Below are positions 1 to 8,617 of a DNA stretch of 64,000 nt, in pieces. Each line of letters starts with the position of its first letter. The stretch's first letter is position 1. The stretch is from Evansella alkalicola (GTDB lineage Bacteria > Bacillota > Bacilli > Bacillales > Salisediminibacteriaceae). Below the pieces are notes generated by a model. The model was not told the DNA's origin and did not search any database. It was given only the letters and a program-made list of their open reading frames with translations. The stretch covers positions 62,001-126,000 of the forward strand of contig NZ_JAHQCR010000017.1 in NCBI RefSeq assembly GCF_019042735.1. Reading direction: 5' to 3'. Made by a program: the position numbers and the translations under genes.

Positions 1-588
1 GATATATCCTCCCACAATCCCAATCAATATTGGAATGAGACCGAAGAATCCTCGGAAGAATACAGCACCTACTACAGTTATTAATAAAGTTATAATTGCT
101 ACTGAAAAGTGTGCACCACTGTAACTTTCTGTTACTGGATCGATCATGGCCATATCGATAGCGACTGGCGCTAATCCGAGACCAATTACCATGATGATTG
201 GCCCAACGACTATTGGTGGTAATAAATTAAGTAGCCAACGTACTCCTGTTGCTTTGATAAACAATGCTACTATTCCGTATACAACTCCGGCAAAAAAGCT
301 TCCTACCATTACACCCTCAGGGCCACCGATACTTATTCCTGCAATAATCGGTGTTATAAATGCAAAGGAAGATCCTAAATATGCTGGGATTTGTCCTCTT
401 GTAATAATCAAGTAAGCTAATGTTCCAAGACCACTTGAAACTAATGCTACTGCTGGACTTAATTCAACGATCATCGGTACAAGGATTGTTGCACCAAACA
501 TGGCAAACAAATGTTGTAAGCTAAGTACTAACCATTTATGCAATTTTGGGACTTCGTTTATTCCTACTGTTGTTTGTTCTTTACTCAT
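1..588 (-). CDS. pyrP: uracil permease PyrP, N-terminal part (runs off window)
   Basis: Membrane uracil:proton symporter of the NCS2 (nucleobase:cation symporter 2) family that feeds pyrimidine salvage. The 196 visible N-terminal residues open with MSKEQTTVGINEVPK and the family signature QHLFAMFGATILVP near residues 25-38, followed by several hydrophobic membrane segments. The stop lies beyond the window start. The ATG at 586-588 is preceded by an AGGAGG-type ribosome site. It lies directly downstream of pyrR and behind an intercistronic PyrR attenuator, the usual Bacillus pyr order, so expression should fall when uridine nucleotides are high. Identification is by family sequence and context; the C-terminal half cannot be judged here. 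Confidence 0.93.
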   Translation of the reverse strand, partial: MSKEQTTVGINEVPKLHKWLVLSLQHLFAMFGATILVPMIVELSPAVALVSSGLGTLAYLIITRGQIPAYLGSSFAFITPIIAGISIGGPEGVMVGSFFAGVVYGIVALFIKATGVRWLLNLLPPIVVGPIIMVIGLGLAPVAIDMAMIDPVTESYSGAHFSVAIITLLITVVGAVFFRGFFGLIPILIGIVGGYI

Positions 589-654
589 TTTTTCTCCTCC
601 TTGTATTGAGGGGTAATTGTATTCGCTTATCTCTTTCTTTTTGCGCTTACCGCC

Positions 655-766
655 TCATACAAAAAACCTCTTTGCTGTTCAAAGAGGTATCTTCGTTAAC
701 CTACACTATTTTTCCATAGTTAGGTTAGGAGTATACCCCTTGTCAGTCTCACAGTACTGATTTAAA
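655..766 (-). promoter_or_regulatory. PyrR-dependent attenuator between pyrR and pyrP
   Basis: On the minus strand, a PyrR-binding hairpin loop of the type AGUACUGUGAGACU (plus 746-762) is followed by a competing antiterminator region. A strong intrinsic terminator comes next: stem ACCTCTTTG/CAAAGAGGT at 666-688, then a T-run at 661-666. In the known Bacillus mechanism, UMP/UTP-loaded PyrR binds the loop and releases the terminator, so pyrP is read only when pyrimidines are scarce. Confidence 0.85.
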
Positions 767-1307
767 GGGAGGTTTTTTGTTTAATAATTACTTCATCATT
801 TCCATCAACTTCTACAAGCTTTGCTACTACTACTTCTGATTTTGACGTTGGTACATTCTTCCCTACGAAGTCTGGTCGAATTGGAAGTTCCCGATGGCCT
901 CTGTCAATCAAAACGGCCAATTGAATTTGTGATGGGCGTCCTAGGTCAATAAGTGCATCTAGAGCAGCCCTGACTGTCCTTCCTGTGAATAATACATCAT
1001 CTACAAGAATTACTTTCCTGTCCGTAATATTCACATGGATATCAGTTCCTTTTAGTTCAGGTTCATTATCTTTTGTTTTCTTTGATAAGTCATCTCTGTA
1101 TAAAGTGATATCCACTTCTCCTACAGCAATGCTCTGTCCTTCAATCTGTTCAATACGTTCCGCTAAACGTTGAGCGATGTAAATTCCCCTTGTTTTAATC
1201 CCAACTAAGATGCAGTCACTTACACCTTTGTTTCTCTCAATGATTTCATGGGCAATGCGTGTTAATGCTCGGCGAATGGCTTGTTCATCTAAGATAGCTT
1301 TTGTCAT
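762..1307 (-). CDS. pyrR: bifunctional pyr operon RNA-binding regulator / uracil phosphoribosyltransferase PyrR
   Basis: RNA-binding attenuation regulator of the pyrimidine genes with a secondary uracil phosphoribosyltransferase activity. The 181-residue product has the PRPP-binding motif VILVDDVLFTGRT (residues 99-111) and matches the usual family length. The reading frame extends upstream, but the ATG at 1305-1307 has a GGAGGGG ribosome site and begins MTKAILDEQAIRRAL as in the family, so the upstream extension is leader RNA rather than protein. A PyrR attenuator sits in its own leader and another just after the gene before pyrP, giving autoregulation. Confidence 0.96.
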   Translation of the reverse strand: MTKAILDEQAIRRALTRIAHEIIERNKGVSDCILVGIKTRGIYIAQRLAERIEQIEGQSIAVGEVDITLYRDDLSKKTKDNEPELKGTDIHVNITDRKVILVDDVLFTGRTVRAALDALIDLGRPSQIQLAVLIDRGHRELPIRPDFVGKNVPTSKSEVVVAKLVEVDGNDEVIIKQKTSL

Positions 1308-1394
1308 CTTTTCCCCTCCTTTTGCATTGTGGAGGATCCCTTTATGGTACAAATGGTATTTTGGGTAATTTGTAGGGCGGATAAGTATTATACC

Positions 1395-1512
1395 CATGCC
1401 TCCATACAAAAATCCCCCCTTGCCAATAAGACAAGGGGGGCATAAATACACAGTTGTATCCTAGGTAGACATATCATATGTCTGTGCCCTTCCCAGCCTC
1501 ACGGGACTGATG
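1395..1512 (-). promoter_or_regulatory. pyrR 5' leader with PyrR attenuator
   Basis: The minus-strand leader carries a PyrR-binding loop CAGUCCCGUGAGGCUG (plus 1494-1509). Next comes an intrinsic terminator with stem CCCCCCTTG/CAAGGGGGG (plus 1414-1440) and a trailing T-rich run. The bases between can form the alternative antiterminator. This is the same architecture as the first pyr attenuator of Bacillus species. Confidence 0.85.
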
Positions 1513-1542
1513 TTAAAGGTATCCGTATTAAACTCTTTTGTT

Positions 1543-1571
1543 ATTATGTCATTCTTGTCGTAGTTTGTCAA
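1543..1571 (-). promoter_or_regulatory. sigma-A promoter of pyrR
   Basis: Minus-strand TTGACA (plus 1566-1571), a 17-nt spacer and CATAAT (plus 1543-1548), overlapping the end of the rluD-like gene. Transcription would start near 1536, just ahead of the PyrR-binding loop. Confidence 0.75.
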
Positions 1572-2488
1572 CGATCAATTTTTCTAAGTTCTTCTATACA
1601 CGCTTCCATATCATTAGGAATAGGCGTATGGAAAATGACCTCTTCATTAGTCCGCGGGTGTATAAAACCAAGTGTTTCAGCATGAAGGGCCTGACCTTCA
1701 ATCGGAAATTTATGGTGTTTTCTCTTTGGACCATATTTTGGATCGCCAACAATTGGGAAACCAATGTACTTCATATGGACACGAATTTGATGTGTTCTAC
1801 CAGTTTCTAGTTCACAAGAAACAAATGTATGATTGTTAAATCGCTCAATTACTTGAAAGTGTGTAACAGCTTCACGACTGTTTTGATCTGTTACTGCCAT
1901 GCTTTGACGGTCCTCAGGGTTTCTACCAATCGGGGCATCCACTGTGCCTTTATCATGAGGAATCACTCCCGCAACGATGGCATAGTACCTACGTTTAGTA
2001 GTCTTATTTTTCAATTGTTCAACTAAGGATTCATGTGCCATGTCATTTTTTGCAACCATAAGTAGACCGGATGTATCCTTATCAATTCTATGAACAATAC
2101 CTGGGCGTAATACACCATTTATTCCAGATAAATCTTTACAATGGGCCATTAATCCATTAACTAATGTACCTTTGTAATGTCCTGGAGCAGGATGAACAAC
2201 CATTCCCCGTGGCTTATTCACAACAAGCACATCTGAATCTTCAAAGACAATATCTAGGTTTAATTCTTCTGGTTCCACATTTAAAGGTTCTAACTCGGGC
2301 TCTGTGATTTCTATTTCGTCTCCAATGGCGATTTTATAATTGTTCCTAACGTTTTCTCCATTTACCATTACGTTGCCGTCCTTTATCCATTGTTGAATCA
2401 AAGAGCGAGACCATTGCGGGAACTGGTCTGTAATGTATTTATCAATCCTGATGCCTTTTTCTTCTGTTTTCAATGTGTATGTTTCCAT
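1568..2488 (-). CDS. RluD/RluA-family 23S rRNA pseudouridine synthase (YlyB type)
   Basis: Converts uridines in large-subunit rRNA to pseudouridine. The 306-residue protein has an N-terminal S4 RNA-binding domain (about residues 13-75) and the catalytic signature HRIDKDTSG at 133-141, whose Asp136 is the expected nucleophile. The start ATG follows an AAGGAAG ribosome site. It ends two bases from lspA, implying co-transcription of lspA and this gene as in B. subtilis lspA-ylyB. The exact rRNA target (E. coli RluD acts at 1911/1915/1917) is inferred from family only. Confidence 0.92.
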   Translation of the reverse strand: METYTLKTEEKGIRIDKYITDQFPQWSRSLIQQWIKDGNVMVNGENVRNNYKIAIGDEIEITEPELEPLNVEPEELNLDIVFEDSDVLVVNKPRGMVVHPAPGHYKGTLVNGLMAHCKDLSGINGVLRPGIVHRIDKDTSGLLMVAKNDMAHESLVEQLKNKTTKRRYYAIVAGVIPHDKGTVDAPIGRNPEDRQSMAVTDQNSREAVTHFQVIERFNNHTFVSCELETGRTHQIRVHMKYIGFPIVGDPKYGPKRKHHKFPIEGQALHAETLGFIHPRTNEEVIFHTPIPNDMEACIEELRKIDR

Positions 2489-2490
2489 TA

Positions 2491-2952
2491 TTATGACTTC
2501 CTTTGTTGTTTTTCTTCTAAGATTACATAAATGATTAGCATGATGACACCAGTGACTAGGGCCATATCTGCTACGTTAAAAATAGGATAGTTATACGTAA
2601 AAATATATACATCTAAAAAGTCTACTACTTCACCATGAAATAACCTATCAATAAAGTTCCCAATTGCCCCACCAAGGACTAGTCCGAGGGACGTACCAAA
2701 CCAACGGTTCCCTTTTACCTGTGTTTGTACATAGTATATGATAACAGCCGTAACAATAAATGTTGCAATGAAAAATAACCACATCTGTCCTTGTAAAATC
2801 CCAAAGGCTGCTCCTGAATTCCTATGTGATGTTAAATGAAAAACACCTTCGATAATAGGAATACTTTCCCTCAATTCCATATTTTCTACAACTAACCACT
2901 TTGTTAGTTGATCTATTGCAATAACAATCACGGCTAAAATGTAATAAAACAC
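2491..2952 (-). CDS. lspA: lipoprotein signal peptidase II
   Basis: Membrane aspartyl protease that cleaves signal peptides from prolipoproteins after lipidation; CtaC in this window would be a substrate. I place the start at a GTG (2950-2952) because GGGGGAG lies the right distance upstream and the product then begins VFYYILAVIVIAIDQLTKW. This gives 153 residues, close to the 154 of B. subtilis, and puts the catalytic aspartates at Asp102 (GNFIDRL) and Asp129 (NVADMAL). Four membrane segments are visible. An ATG six codons upstream lacks a ribosome site. Confidence 0.95.
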   Translation of the reverse strand: MFYYILAVIVIAIDQLTKWLVVENMELRESIPIIEGVFHLTSHRNSGAAFGILQGQMWLFFIATFIVTAVIIYYVQTQVKGNRWFGTSLGLVLGGAIGNFIDRLFHGEVVDFLDVYIFTYNYPIFNVADMALVTGVIMLIIYVILEEKQQRKS

Positions 2953-3100
2953 ACCGTCTCCCCCATTCATTCTCTATGTAATATCAATTTTTGTTACTTT
3001 TATTTCCTTTATGCATTTTAGCATAGCCTATATATAAAAAAAAGGACATGTTATAAGAAAAGCGTAACCGCCTATGATTACGAGCGTAGGGCAATGGAGA

Positions 3101-3151
3101 AAAAAAGGCCGCCAGGGGTAGGGCATAATACCCCACCGCTCCGAGACGGCC
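3101..3151 (-). terminator. intrinsic terminator after ileS
   Basis: Long GC-rich minus-strand hairpin, with outer stem GGCCG/CGGCC and inner GGGGTA/TACCCC, followed by seven Ts. Confidence 0.8.
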
Positions 3152-3169
3152 ATCTACATATTAGTATTT

Positions 3170-5932
3170 TTATTGATAATGGTTTTCCACAATGTCAGTA
3201 CAACTATCACATAACCCAGGATGTGCTTCACTTTTTCCGAGTGAAGGTGCCACAACCCAACAACGCTCACATTTTTCCCCTTCAGCAAAATCAATCTCTA
3301 CTGTTAAGAAATCATAAGCTTTTGCTGTGTCAGGAGCCTGTGACCTTTCTCCGGCAACAGAAGCTTTTGATGCAATGAAAAGTTTATGAAGGTTAGAAAT
3401 AGCTTCTAACATATTTTTATCCTCACCATCAGCGTAAATAGTAACATTTGCCTCTAATGATTTTTTTATTCCTTTTTCATTGCGTGCTTCTTCTAGTGCC
3501 TTTAAAACATCATCTCTTAATTTCATAAAACGATCCCATTTTTCAAGTAACGCTTCAGATTCCCTAAGATCCTTAACACCCGGCATATCTGTTAACTGAA
3601 CACTCTCATCAGTAACACCAGGAATAAATGTCCAAACCTCATCAGCAGTATGAGATAGGATCGGCGACATAAGCTTCGTTAATGCGACGAGTGTTTCATA
3701 CATGACCGTTTGAATGCCACGACGTTCTGGATGATCAGCATGCTGAATATAAAGCGTATCCTTTGCAATATCCATATAGAATGAGCTTAGTTCAATAGTA
3801 CAGTAATTGTGCACTTTATTATAGACAGAAGCAAATTGGTATTCCTCATAGCCTGCTTTTGCTTCTTTCACTAAGTTGTTCAATTTCACTAACATATACT
3901 GGTCTAACTCCGACATATCCTCAAATGCTACTGCATTTTTTGCTGGATCAAAGTCTGCTAAGTTTCCAAGCATAAATCTGAATGTGTTTCTAATCTTACG
4001 GTAAACTTCAGCCACTTGCTTTAAGATATTGTCAGAAACACGAACATCTGCTTGATAATCTACAGATGCTACCCACAGGCGTAGGATGTCAGCTCCTAAC
4101 TGCTTCATCACTTTATCTGGAATTACAACATTCCCGATGGATTTACTCATTTTTCTTCCTTCACCATCGAGGGTGAAACCATGGCTTAAAACACCTTTAT
4201 ATGGCGCTTTTCCTGTAACTGCTACTGCAGTTGACAGTGAGGAGTTAAACCACCCTCTATATTGGTCAGAGCCTTCTAGATATAGGTCAGCTGGACGTTG
4301 AAGGTCATCTCGTTCTTCCAATACGGATTGATGGGAGGAACCTGAATCAAACCAAACATCCATAATATCCATCTCTTTTGTAAAAGTTCCGTTTGGACTA
4401 TGTTCTGAAGTAAATCCTTCCGGAAGGAGGTCTTTCGTTTCCCACTCGAACCAAATATTTGAACCATGTTGACGGAATAAATCAGACACATGATCGATTG
4501 TTTCATCATTAATGATTGGCTCCCCATCTTCCCCGTAAAAAATAGGGATCGGAACACCCCATGCACGTTGTCGAGAAATACACCAATCACCACGATCACG
4601 TACCATGTTGAAGAGTCTAGTTTCTCCCCATTTTGGAACCCACTTTACTTCGTTAATTTCACGTAACAAATCATCTCTGAAATCTTTAATTGAAGCAAAC
4701 CACTGTGCTGTTGCACGGAAAATAACCGGTTTTTTTGTTCTCCAGTCATGTGGATAAGAGTGAGTCATAAAGTTTAAGTGAAGCAGTGCCCCAGCTTCCT
4801 TTAGTTTTTCAGTAATCGGCTTATTTGCATTATCGTAAAATAATCCTTCAAACATTGGGGCTTCCTCAGTCATAACACCTTTGTCATCAACAGGACATAA
4901 TACGTCTAAGTTATATTTTTGACCGATAATATAGTCATCTTCCCCGTGTCCTGGTGCAGTATGAACACAACCAGTTCCTGCTTCAAGAGTTACATGATCA
5001 CCATTCATTACTAATGATTCACGATCATATAATGGGTGTTTCGCAACTGTGTATTCAAGTTCAGACCCTTTCACAGTTTTTAAAACTTCAAAAGATGACC
5101 AATCCAATTCTTTTTCAAGCTGCTCAATAAGACCTTGGGCAACAATATATTTTTCATCATTTACTTTTACCACAGCGTAGTCTAATTCTGGGTGAACAGA
5201 AATCCCTAAGTTAGCAGGAATTGTCCATGGTGTTGTCGTCCAAATAACATATTTTTCATCACCATCGAGAACTCCTTTACCATCAACAACATCGAATGCA
5301 ACATATATAGATGGTGATCGCTTGTCATGATATTCAATTTCTGCTTCAGCAAGGGCAGACTCAGAAGATGGAGACCAGTACACTGGCTTTTTCCCTTTAT
5401 AAATATAGCCCTTCTTGGCCATGTCACCAAATACTCTAATCTGTTGCGCTTCGTACTCATGAGTTAAAGTAACATACGGATTGTCCCAGTCACCACGGAC
5501 ACCAAGTCGCTTAAATTGCTCTCTTTGGTTGTCGATCTGTTGAAGAGCATATTCCTCACATTTTTTACGGAATTCAGCTACCGTCAATTTCTTACGGTCT
5601 ACCTTCCCTTTTTTCGTTAGTGCAGTTTCGATTGGTAGACCATGCGTATCCCAACCAGGCACATAAGGAGCATTATAACCTGTCATTGACTTATAGCGAA
5701 CGATAAAGTCTTTTAATATCTTGTTTAGTGCATGCCCCATATGGATATCTCCATTAGCATATGGAGGCCCGTCATGAAGAACAAACATTGGTCTTCCAGC
5801 AGTTCTTTCTTGCACTTTTTCGTAAATTTTCTTGTTTTCCCATTCTTCCTGCATTTTTGGTTCACGATTTGGTAAGTTTCCTCTCATTGGAAACTCCGTT
5901 TTCGGCATTAGTAGCGTGTCTTTATAATCCAT
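3170..5932 (-). CDS. ileS: isoleucyl-tRNA synthetase
   Basis: Class I aminoacyl-tRNA synthetase charging tRNA-Ile in the cytoplasm. The 920-residue protein, normal for bacterial IleRS, has the HIGH-type motif HMGH at 64-67 and a KMSKS loop in the second half. The C-terminal zinc site is CERCW plus CDSC within the last 40 residues, the short Firmicute form. The editing domain lies between the two catalytic halves. It is preceded by a T-box leader, so transcription should respond to uncharged tRNA-Ile, and followed by its own terminator. The small DksA-like gene ylyA, found between lspA and ileS in B. subtilis, is absent here. Confidence 0.98.
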   Translation of the reverse strand: MDYKDTLLMPKTEFPMRGNLPNREPKMQEEWENKKIYEKVQERTAGRPMFVLHDGPPYANGDIHMGHALNKILKDFIVRYKSMTGYNAPYVPGWDTHGLPIETALTKKGKVDRKKLTVAEFRKKCEEYALQQIDNQREQFKRLGVRGDWDNPYVTLTHEYEAQQIRVFGDMAKKGYIYKGKKPVYWSPSSESALAEAEIEYHDKRSPSIYVAFDVVDGKGVLDGDEKYVIWTTTPWTIPANLGISVHPELDYAVVKVNDEKYIVAQGLIEQLEKELDWSSFEVLKTVKGSELEYTVAKHPLYDRESLVMNGDHVTLEAGTGCVHTAPGHGEDDYIIGQKYNLDVLCPVDDKGVMTEEAPMFEGLFYDNANKPITEKLKEAGALLHLNFMTHSYPHDWRTKKPVIFRATAQWFASIKDFRDDLLREINEVKWVPKWGETRLFNMVRDRGDWCISRQRAWGVPIPIFYGEDGEPIINDETIDHVSDLFRQHGSNIWFEWETKDLLPEGFTSEHSPNGTFTKEMDIMDVWFDSGSSHQSVLEERDDLQRPADLYLEGSDQYRGWFNSSLSTAVAVTGKAPYKGVLSHGFTLDGEGRKMSKSIGNVVIPDKVMKQLGADILRLWVASVDYQADVRVSDNILKQVAEVYRKIRNTFRFMLGNLADFDPAKNAVAFEDMSELDQYMLVKLNNLVKEAKAGYEEYQFASVYNKVHNYCTIELSSFYMDIAKDTLYIQHADHPERRGIQTVMYETLVALTKLMSPILSHTADEVWTFIPGVTDESVQLTDMPGVKDLRESEALLEKWDRFMKLRDDVLKALEEARNEKGIKKSLEANVTIYADGEDKNMLEAISNLHKLFIASKASVAGERSQAPDTAKAYDFLTVEIDFAEGEKCERCWVVAPSLGKSEAHPGLCDSCTDIVENHYQ

Positions 5933-6134
5933 CGACCGCTCCTCCTTTAATATTTAATTTTGGTATTTGTTTTGGTTAACAGTAACCTTACAATGTTTTG
6001 GTCAGACCATCTTGCAATTCAATTGCACCATGGACGATGAGAAAGTTTGATTTCTATATTTTGTTAGAACAAACGGAGGTCTACTAGGTAACTGTCTCTT
6101 CCTCTTCTAGCAAATGCTATGAAGCAAAAGAAAA

Positions 6135-6390
6135 TAAAAAAACCCTCTCATCCGAAAGGGACGAGAAGGATTACCCGCGGTACCACCCTAATAAGTAAAA
6201 GAATTCTTCACCTTTACTCACTTAAGTATTCCGTAACGTGGAATAATACGGCACATCCTAGTAATAATTGTTCAGTGTGCAACTCCAGGGTGATTTTCCA
6301 TGAGTACTCTGCATCAGGCTCTCACCATCCCTGATTCGCTTTAGCTTCCATACAAATGTACTTTCCCTATCCTTGTTGTTATAATATTTA
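6135..6390 (-). promoter_or_regulatory. T-box riboswitch leader of ileS
   Basis: The minus strand shows the T-box sequence AGGGTGGTACCGCG (plus 6176-6189). A terminator hairpin (stem around CCTTCTCGTCC/GGATGAGAGGG) with a T-run lies at plus 6138-6170. The upstream Stem I region contains an ATC triplet followed by A (plus 6291-6294) in the expected specifier-loop setting, matching an Ile codon. Binding of uncharged tRNA-Ile should stabilise the antiterminator and allow ileS transcription. Confidence 0.9.
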
Positions 6391-6396
6391 AAACCA

Positions 6397-6426
6397 TTAT
6401 AGCCATTAATAAATATGATTAGACAA
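6397..6426 (-). promoter_or_regulatory. sigma-A promoter of the ileS T-box leader
   Basis: TTGTCT (plus 6421-6426), 18-nt spacer, perfect TATAAT (plus 6397-6402); the start near 6390 coincides with the first bases of T-box Stem I. A second candidate, TTGACG-18-TATACT (plus 6451-6480), lies about 54 bp upstream. Confidence 0.65.
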
Positions 6427-6486
6427 GATAATGTCAGAAAATCTTATTAAAGTATATGATAATTACAAATAAAGCGTCAAGCTAAT

Positions 6487-6999
6487 TTATGCATTTTCGT
6501 ATTCATTATCAGAATAATGTCTGTCTGAGTCTTCCTCTGGCTTACTGATATCGTCCCATTCCTCTGTATTAAGAAGTTCTAATTGAGCCTCTATCAACAT
6601 TTTAAAACGTGTACGGTAAACAGATGCCTGTTTTTTCAGTTCTTCTACTTCCATGGCTACTTTTCTTGATTTTGCCAAAGCTTCGTTTATAATTCTGTCT
6701 GCGTTCTTCTCAGATTCTTTAATGATTAGTTTTGCTTCTTTTTCTGCGTTACGTTTCACATCTTCAGCAGTTTCCTGTGCGATTAAAATGGATTTATTTA
6801 AAGTAGTTTCAATGTTTGAGAAATGACCAAGTTTTTCTTCTAATTCATTTACTCGATCAAATAGTTCTTTTTTCTCTCGAATTACCATTTCATAATCTTT
6901 AATTACTTGATCTAAAAACTCGTTTACTTCATCTTCATCATATCCACGGAAGCCTCTTGTAAATTCTTTATTATGAATATCTAACGGCGTTAACGGCAT
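6487..6999 (-). CDS. divIVA: cell-division positioning protein DivIVA
   Basis: Coiled-coil protein that binds negatively curved membrane at septa and poles; in Bacillus it recruits MinJ/MinD and RacA. The 170-residue product begins MPLTPLDIHNKEFTRGFRGYD, the conserved membrane-binding N-terminus, followed by a long heptad-rich coiled coil and an acidic tail. The ATG at 6997-6999 is five codons inside the longer frame and is chosen because GGAGGTGG precedes it at good spacing. It ends the sepF-ylmG-ylmH-divIVA series, the standard Firmicute division accessory cluster. Confidence 0.96.
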   Translation of the reverse strand: MPLTPLDIHNKEFTRGFRGYDEDEVNEFLDQVIKDYEMVIREKKELFDRVNELEEKLGHFSNIETTLNKSILIAQETAEDVKRNAEKEAKLIIKESEKNADRIINEALAKSRKVAMEVEELKKQASVYRTRFKMLIEAQLELLNTEEWDDISKPEEDSDRHYSDNEYENA

Positions 7000-7087
7000 T
7001 AGAACCACCTCCACATTATTGTAAATTCATTAATTAGGTAAGTATATTTTCGACATAAGATTGGTATATACCTTCTTATGTGACATT

Positions 7088-7861
7088 TTATTTTGGAGCG
7101 CGTATTTGAATCCGCCATTTATCTTTTCGAGTCTTACCTTCAATAGCATCGATTTCACATCTTCCTTTTCCACGTACAGATACAACATCCTTTTCCTGTA
7201 GTGAAAAACTGGGATCAACCACAACCTTCCAGTTCACTTTTACCAAGTTTGATTCAATGAAAGGCTTTACCTTAGATCTGGATAGCTTGTATACCTCAGA
7301 TATAATTGTGTCTAGTCGAAGTGAAGAAACAGTGACATCTTGATAAGTATATTCGTCACTTGGACGTATGATTTCTTCTATTTTTATTGGTTCAAGAGAT
7401 ATTTTAGCTTTACCAACAGAAGTTAAATTCCATTCTGTAAAATCGGCTATCTCATTTGCAACTATAATTTGAAAACGTTCACCATCGGTTATAATATCAC
7501 CGAACTTTTCACGCTTTAGCCCGATATTCATGAGTGCACCTAATATATGTCTATGTTCAATAGTGACAAATTTAGTTGGATAGTTGAGCTCAAAAGGTAC
7601 GATCTCAAAATCAGAATTTTCTGGTTCATAATAGGAAGGATATAATAAACATCGCTTTCGTTCCGAGAGGTCATGCCCGCCCCAAAAGGAAACTTTCATT
7701 TCATCATGTTGTCCAATAATGGATCGGACGATTTCCTGCTGTCTAGGATCTAAAAAATCCGTAAGCTTTGGACGATATTGATCAAGGACTATCGTTTTCC
7801 ACTCTAGCACTTGATCAACGAAGGGATGCTCTTCCTTTCTAAAGTGCATATATAAACTCAT
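7088..7861 (-). CDS. ylmH: S4-domain RNA-binding protein YlmH
   Basis: The 257-residue protein has an N-terminal half typical of the YlmH family and a C-terminal S4 RNA-binding fold (about residues 180-240, containing RSKVKPFIESNLVKVNW). Family members associate with stalled 50S subunits carrying peptidyl-tRNA in ribosome-quality control; that role is known from B. subtilis and assumed here. Start ATG after GGAGTG. It lies between ylmG and divIVA on the same strand. Confidence 0.9.
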   Translation of the reverse strand: MSLYMHFRKEEHPFVDQVLEWKTIVLDQYRPKLTDFLDPRQQEIVRSIIGQHDEMKVSFWGGHDLSERKRCLLYPSYYEPENSDFEIVPFELNYPTKFVTIEHRHILGALMNIGLKREKFGDIITDGERFQIIVANEIADFTEWNLTSVGKAKISLEPIKIEEIIRPSDEYTYQDVTVSSLRLDTIISEVYKLSRSKVKPFIESNLVKVNWKVVVDPSFSLQEKDVVSVRGKGRCEIDAIEGKTRKDKWRIQIRAPK

Positions 7862-7878
7862 TCAAGTACACTCCGATT

Positions 7879-8145
7879 TTATTGTAGTAAACTGAAAATG
7901 AAGTTTACCCCATTTGTTGAGAATCTTAATACTAAAATAGCTACAATAGGCGAAATATCTAACATCCCAATGGGAGGTATTATCTGCCTAAATGGCGCTA
8001 AATACGGTTCAACTAACTTCGCAACAATCTGTCCAAAAGAGGATTCCCTTGCATTGGGGAACCAGGACATAAATATGTAAACGAGGCAAAGTAGTGAATA
8101 TAAAATAATGATTTGATTGATAGCATAATTTAAAGTGCTAAGCAT
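7879..8145 (-). CDS. ylmG: YggT-family membrane protein YlmG
   Basis: Small 88-residue integral membrane protein with two hydrophobic segments and the YggT pattern WFPNARESSFGQIV followed by LVEPYLAPFRQIIPP. Family members sit beside sepF in Gram-positives and cyanobacteria and affect division or nucleoid/plastid distribution; the molecular activity is unknown. The ATG is preceded by AAGGAATG. Confidence 0.88.
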   Translation of the reverse strand: MLSTLNYAINQIIILYSLLCLVYIFMSWFPNARESSFGQIVAKLVEPYLAPFRQIIPPIGMLDISPIVAILVLRFSTNGVNFIFSLLQ

Positions 8146-8172
8146 TACATTTCATTCCTTCCATTTTTTCGT

Positions 8173-8583
8173 CTAGTCATGAAGCATTTCTGAAATGGAA
8201 CCAGTCACATCCACGTTATCAGGGGTACATAAAAAGATATTGCTACCTAGCTTTTGTATGTTACCCCCGACAGCATACACTGTACCACTTATAAAATCAA
8301 CAATCCTCTTGGCTTGATCGTGGGGGAGGCGCTGTAAATTAATAACGACAGATTTACGATTCTTTAGGTGATCGGCTATTTCCTGCACTTCATCATAACT
8401 GTGAGGTTCAATCAACATCACCTTAGCTTGTGTTTGAATGCTTGTAAGACTTACAACATTATTTTTATCCCGCTCACCTTTATAATCGTGGGATTGATCA
8501 ACTCCTCGGTGATCTTCCATTTCAACTTCTGTATATTCATCTTCTAATTCAAAAAAACGTTTGAATTTGCCCTTTAGTCCCAT
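8173..8583 (-). CDS. sepF: cell-division protein SepF
   Basis: FtsZ-binding septum protein that forms rings and tethers Z-filaments to membrane. The product of about 136 residues starts MGLKGKFKRFFELED, an amphipathic membrane-anchor helix, then an acidic linker. The conserved C-terminal SepF fold (about residues 60-136) contains VVINLQRLPHDQAKRIVDF and FLSG/ISGTVYAVGG-type segments. The ATG at 8581-8583 follows GGGGTG; a GTG three codons upstream is less well placed. It lies between ylmE and ylmG. Confidence 0.95.
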   Translation of the reverse strand: MGLKGKFKRFFELEDEYTEVEMEDHRGVDQSHDYKGERDKNNVVSLTSIQTQAKVMLIEPHSYDEVQEIADHLKNRKSVVINLQRLPHDQAKRIVDFISGTVYAVGGNIQKLGSNIFLCTPDNVDVTGSISEMLHD

Positions 8584-8617
8584 TAATATCACCCCACTAG
8601 GTTATTCATACATATAA

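Noticed and set aside
1308..1451. N-terminal extension of PyrR to 229 residues
   Set aside because: The extra 48 codons run through the attenuator hairpin; the internal ATG has a strong ribosome site and matches the family N-terminus.
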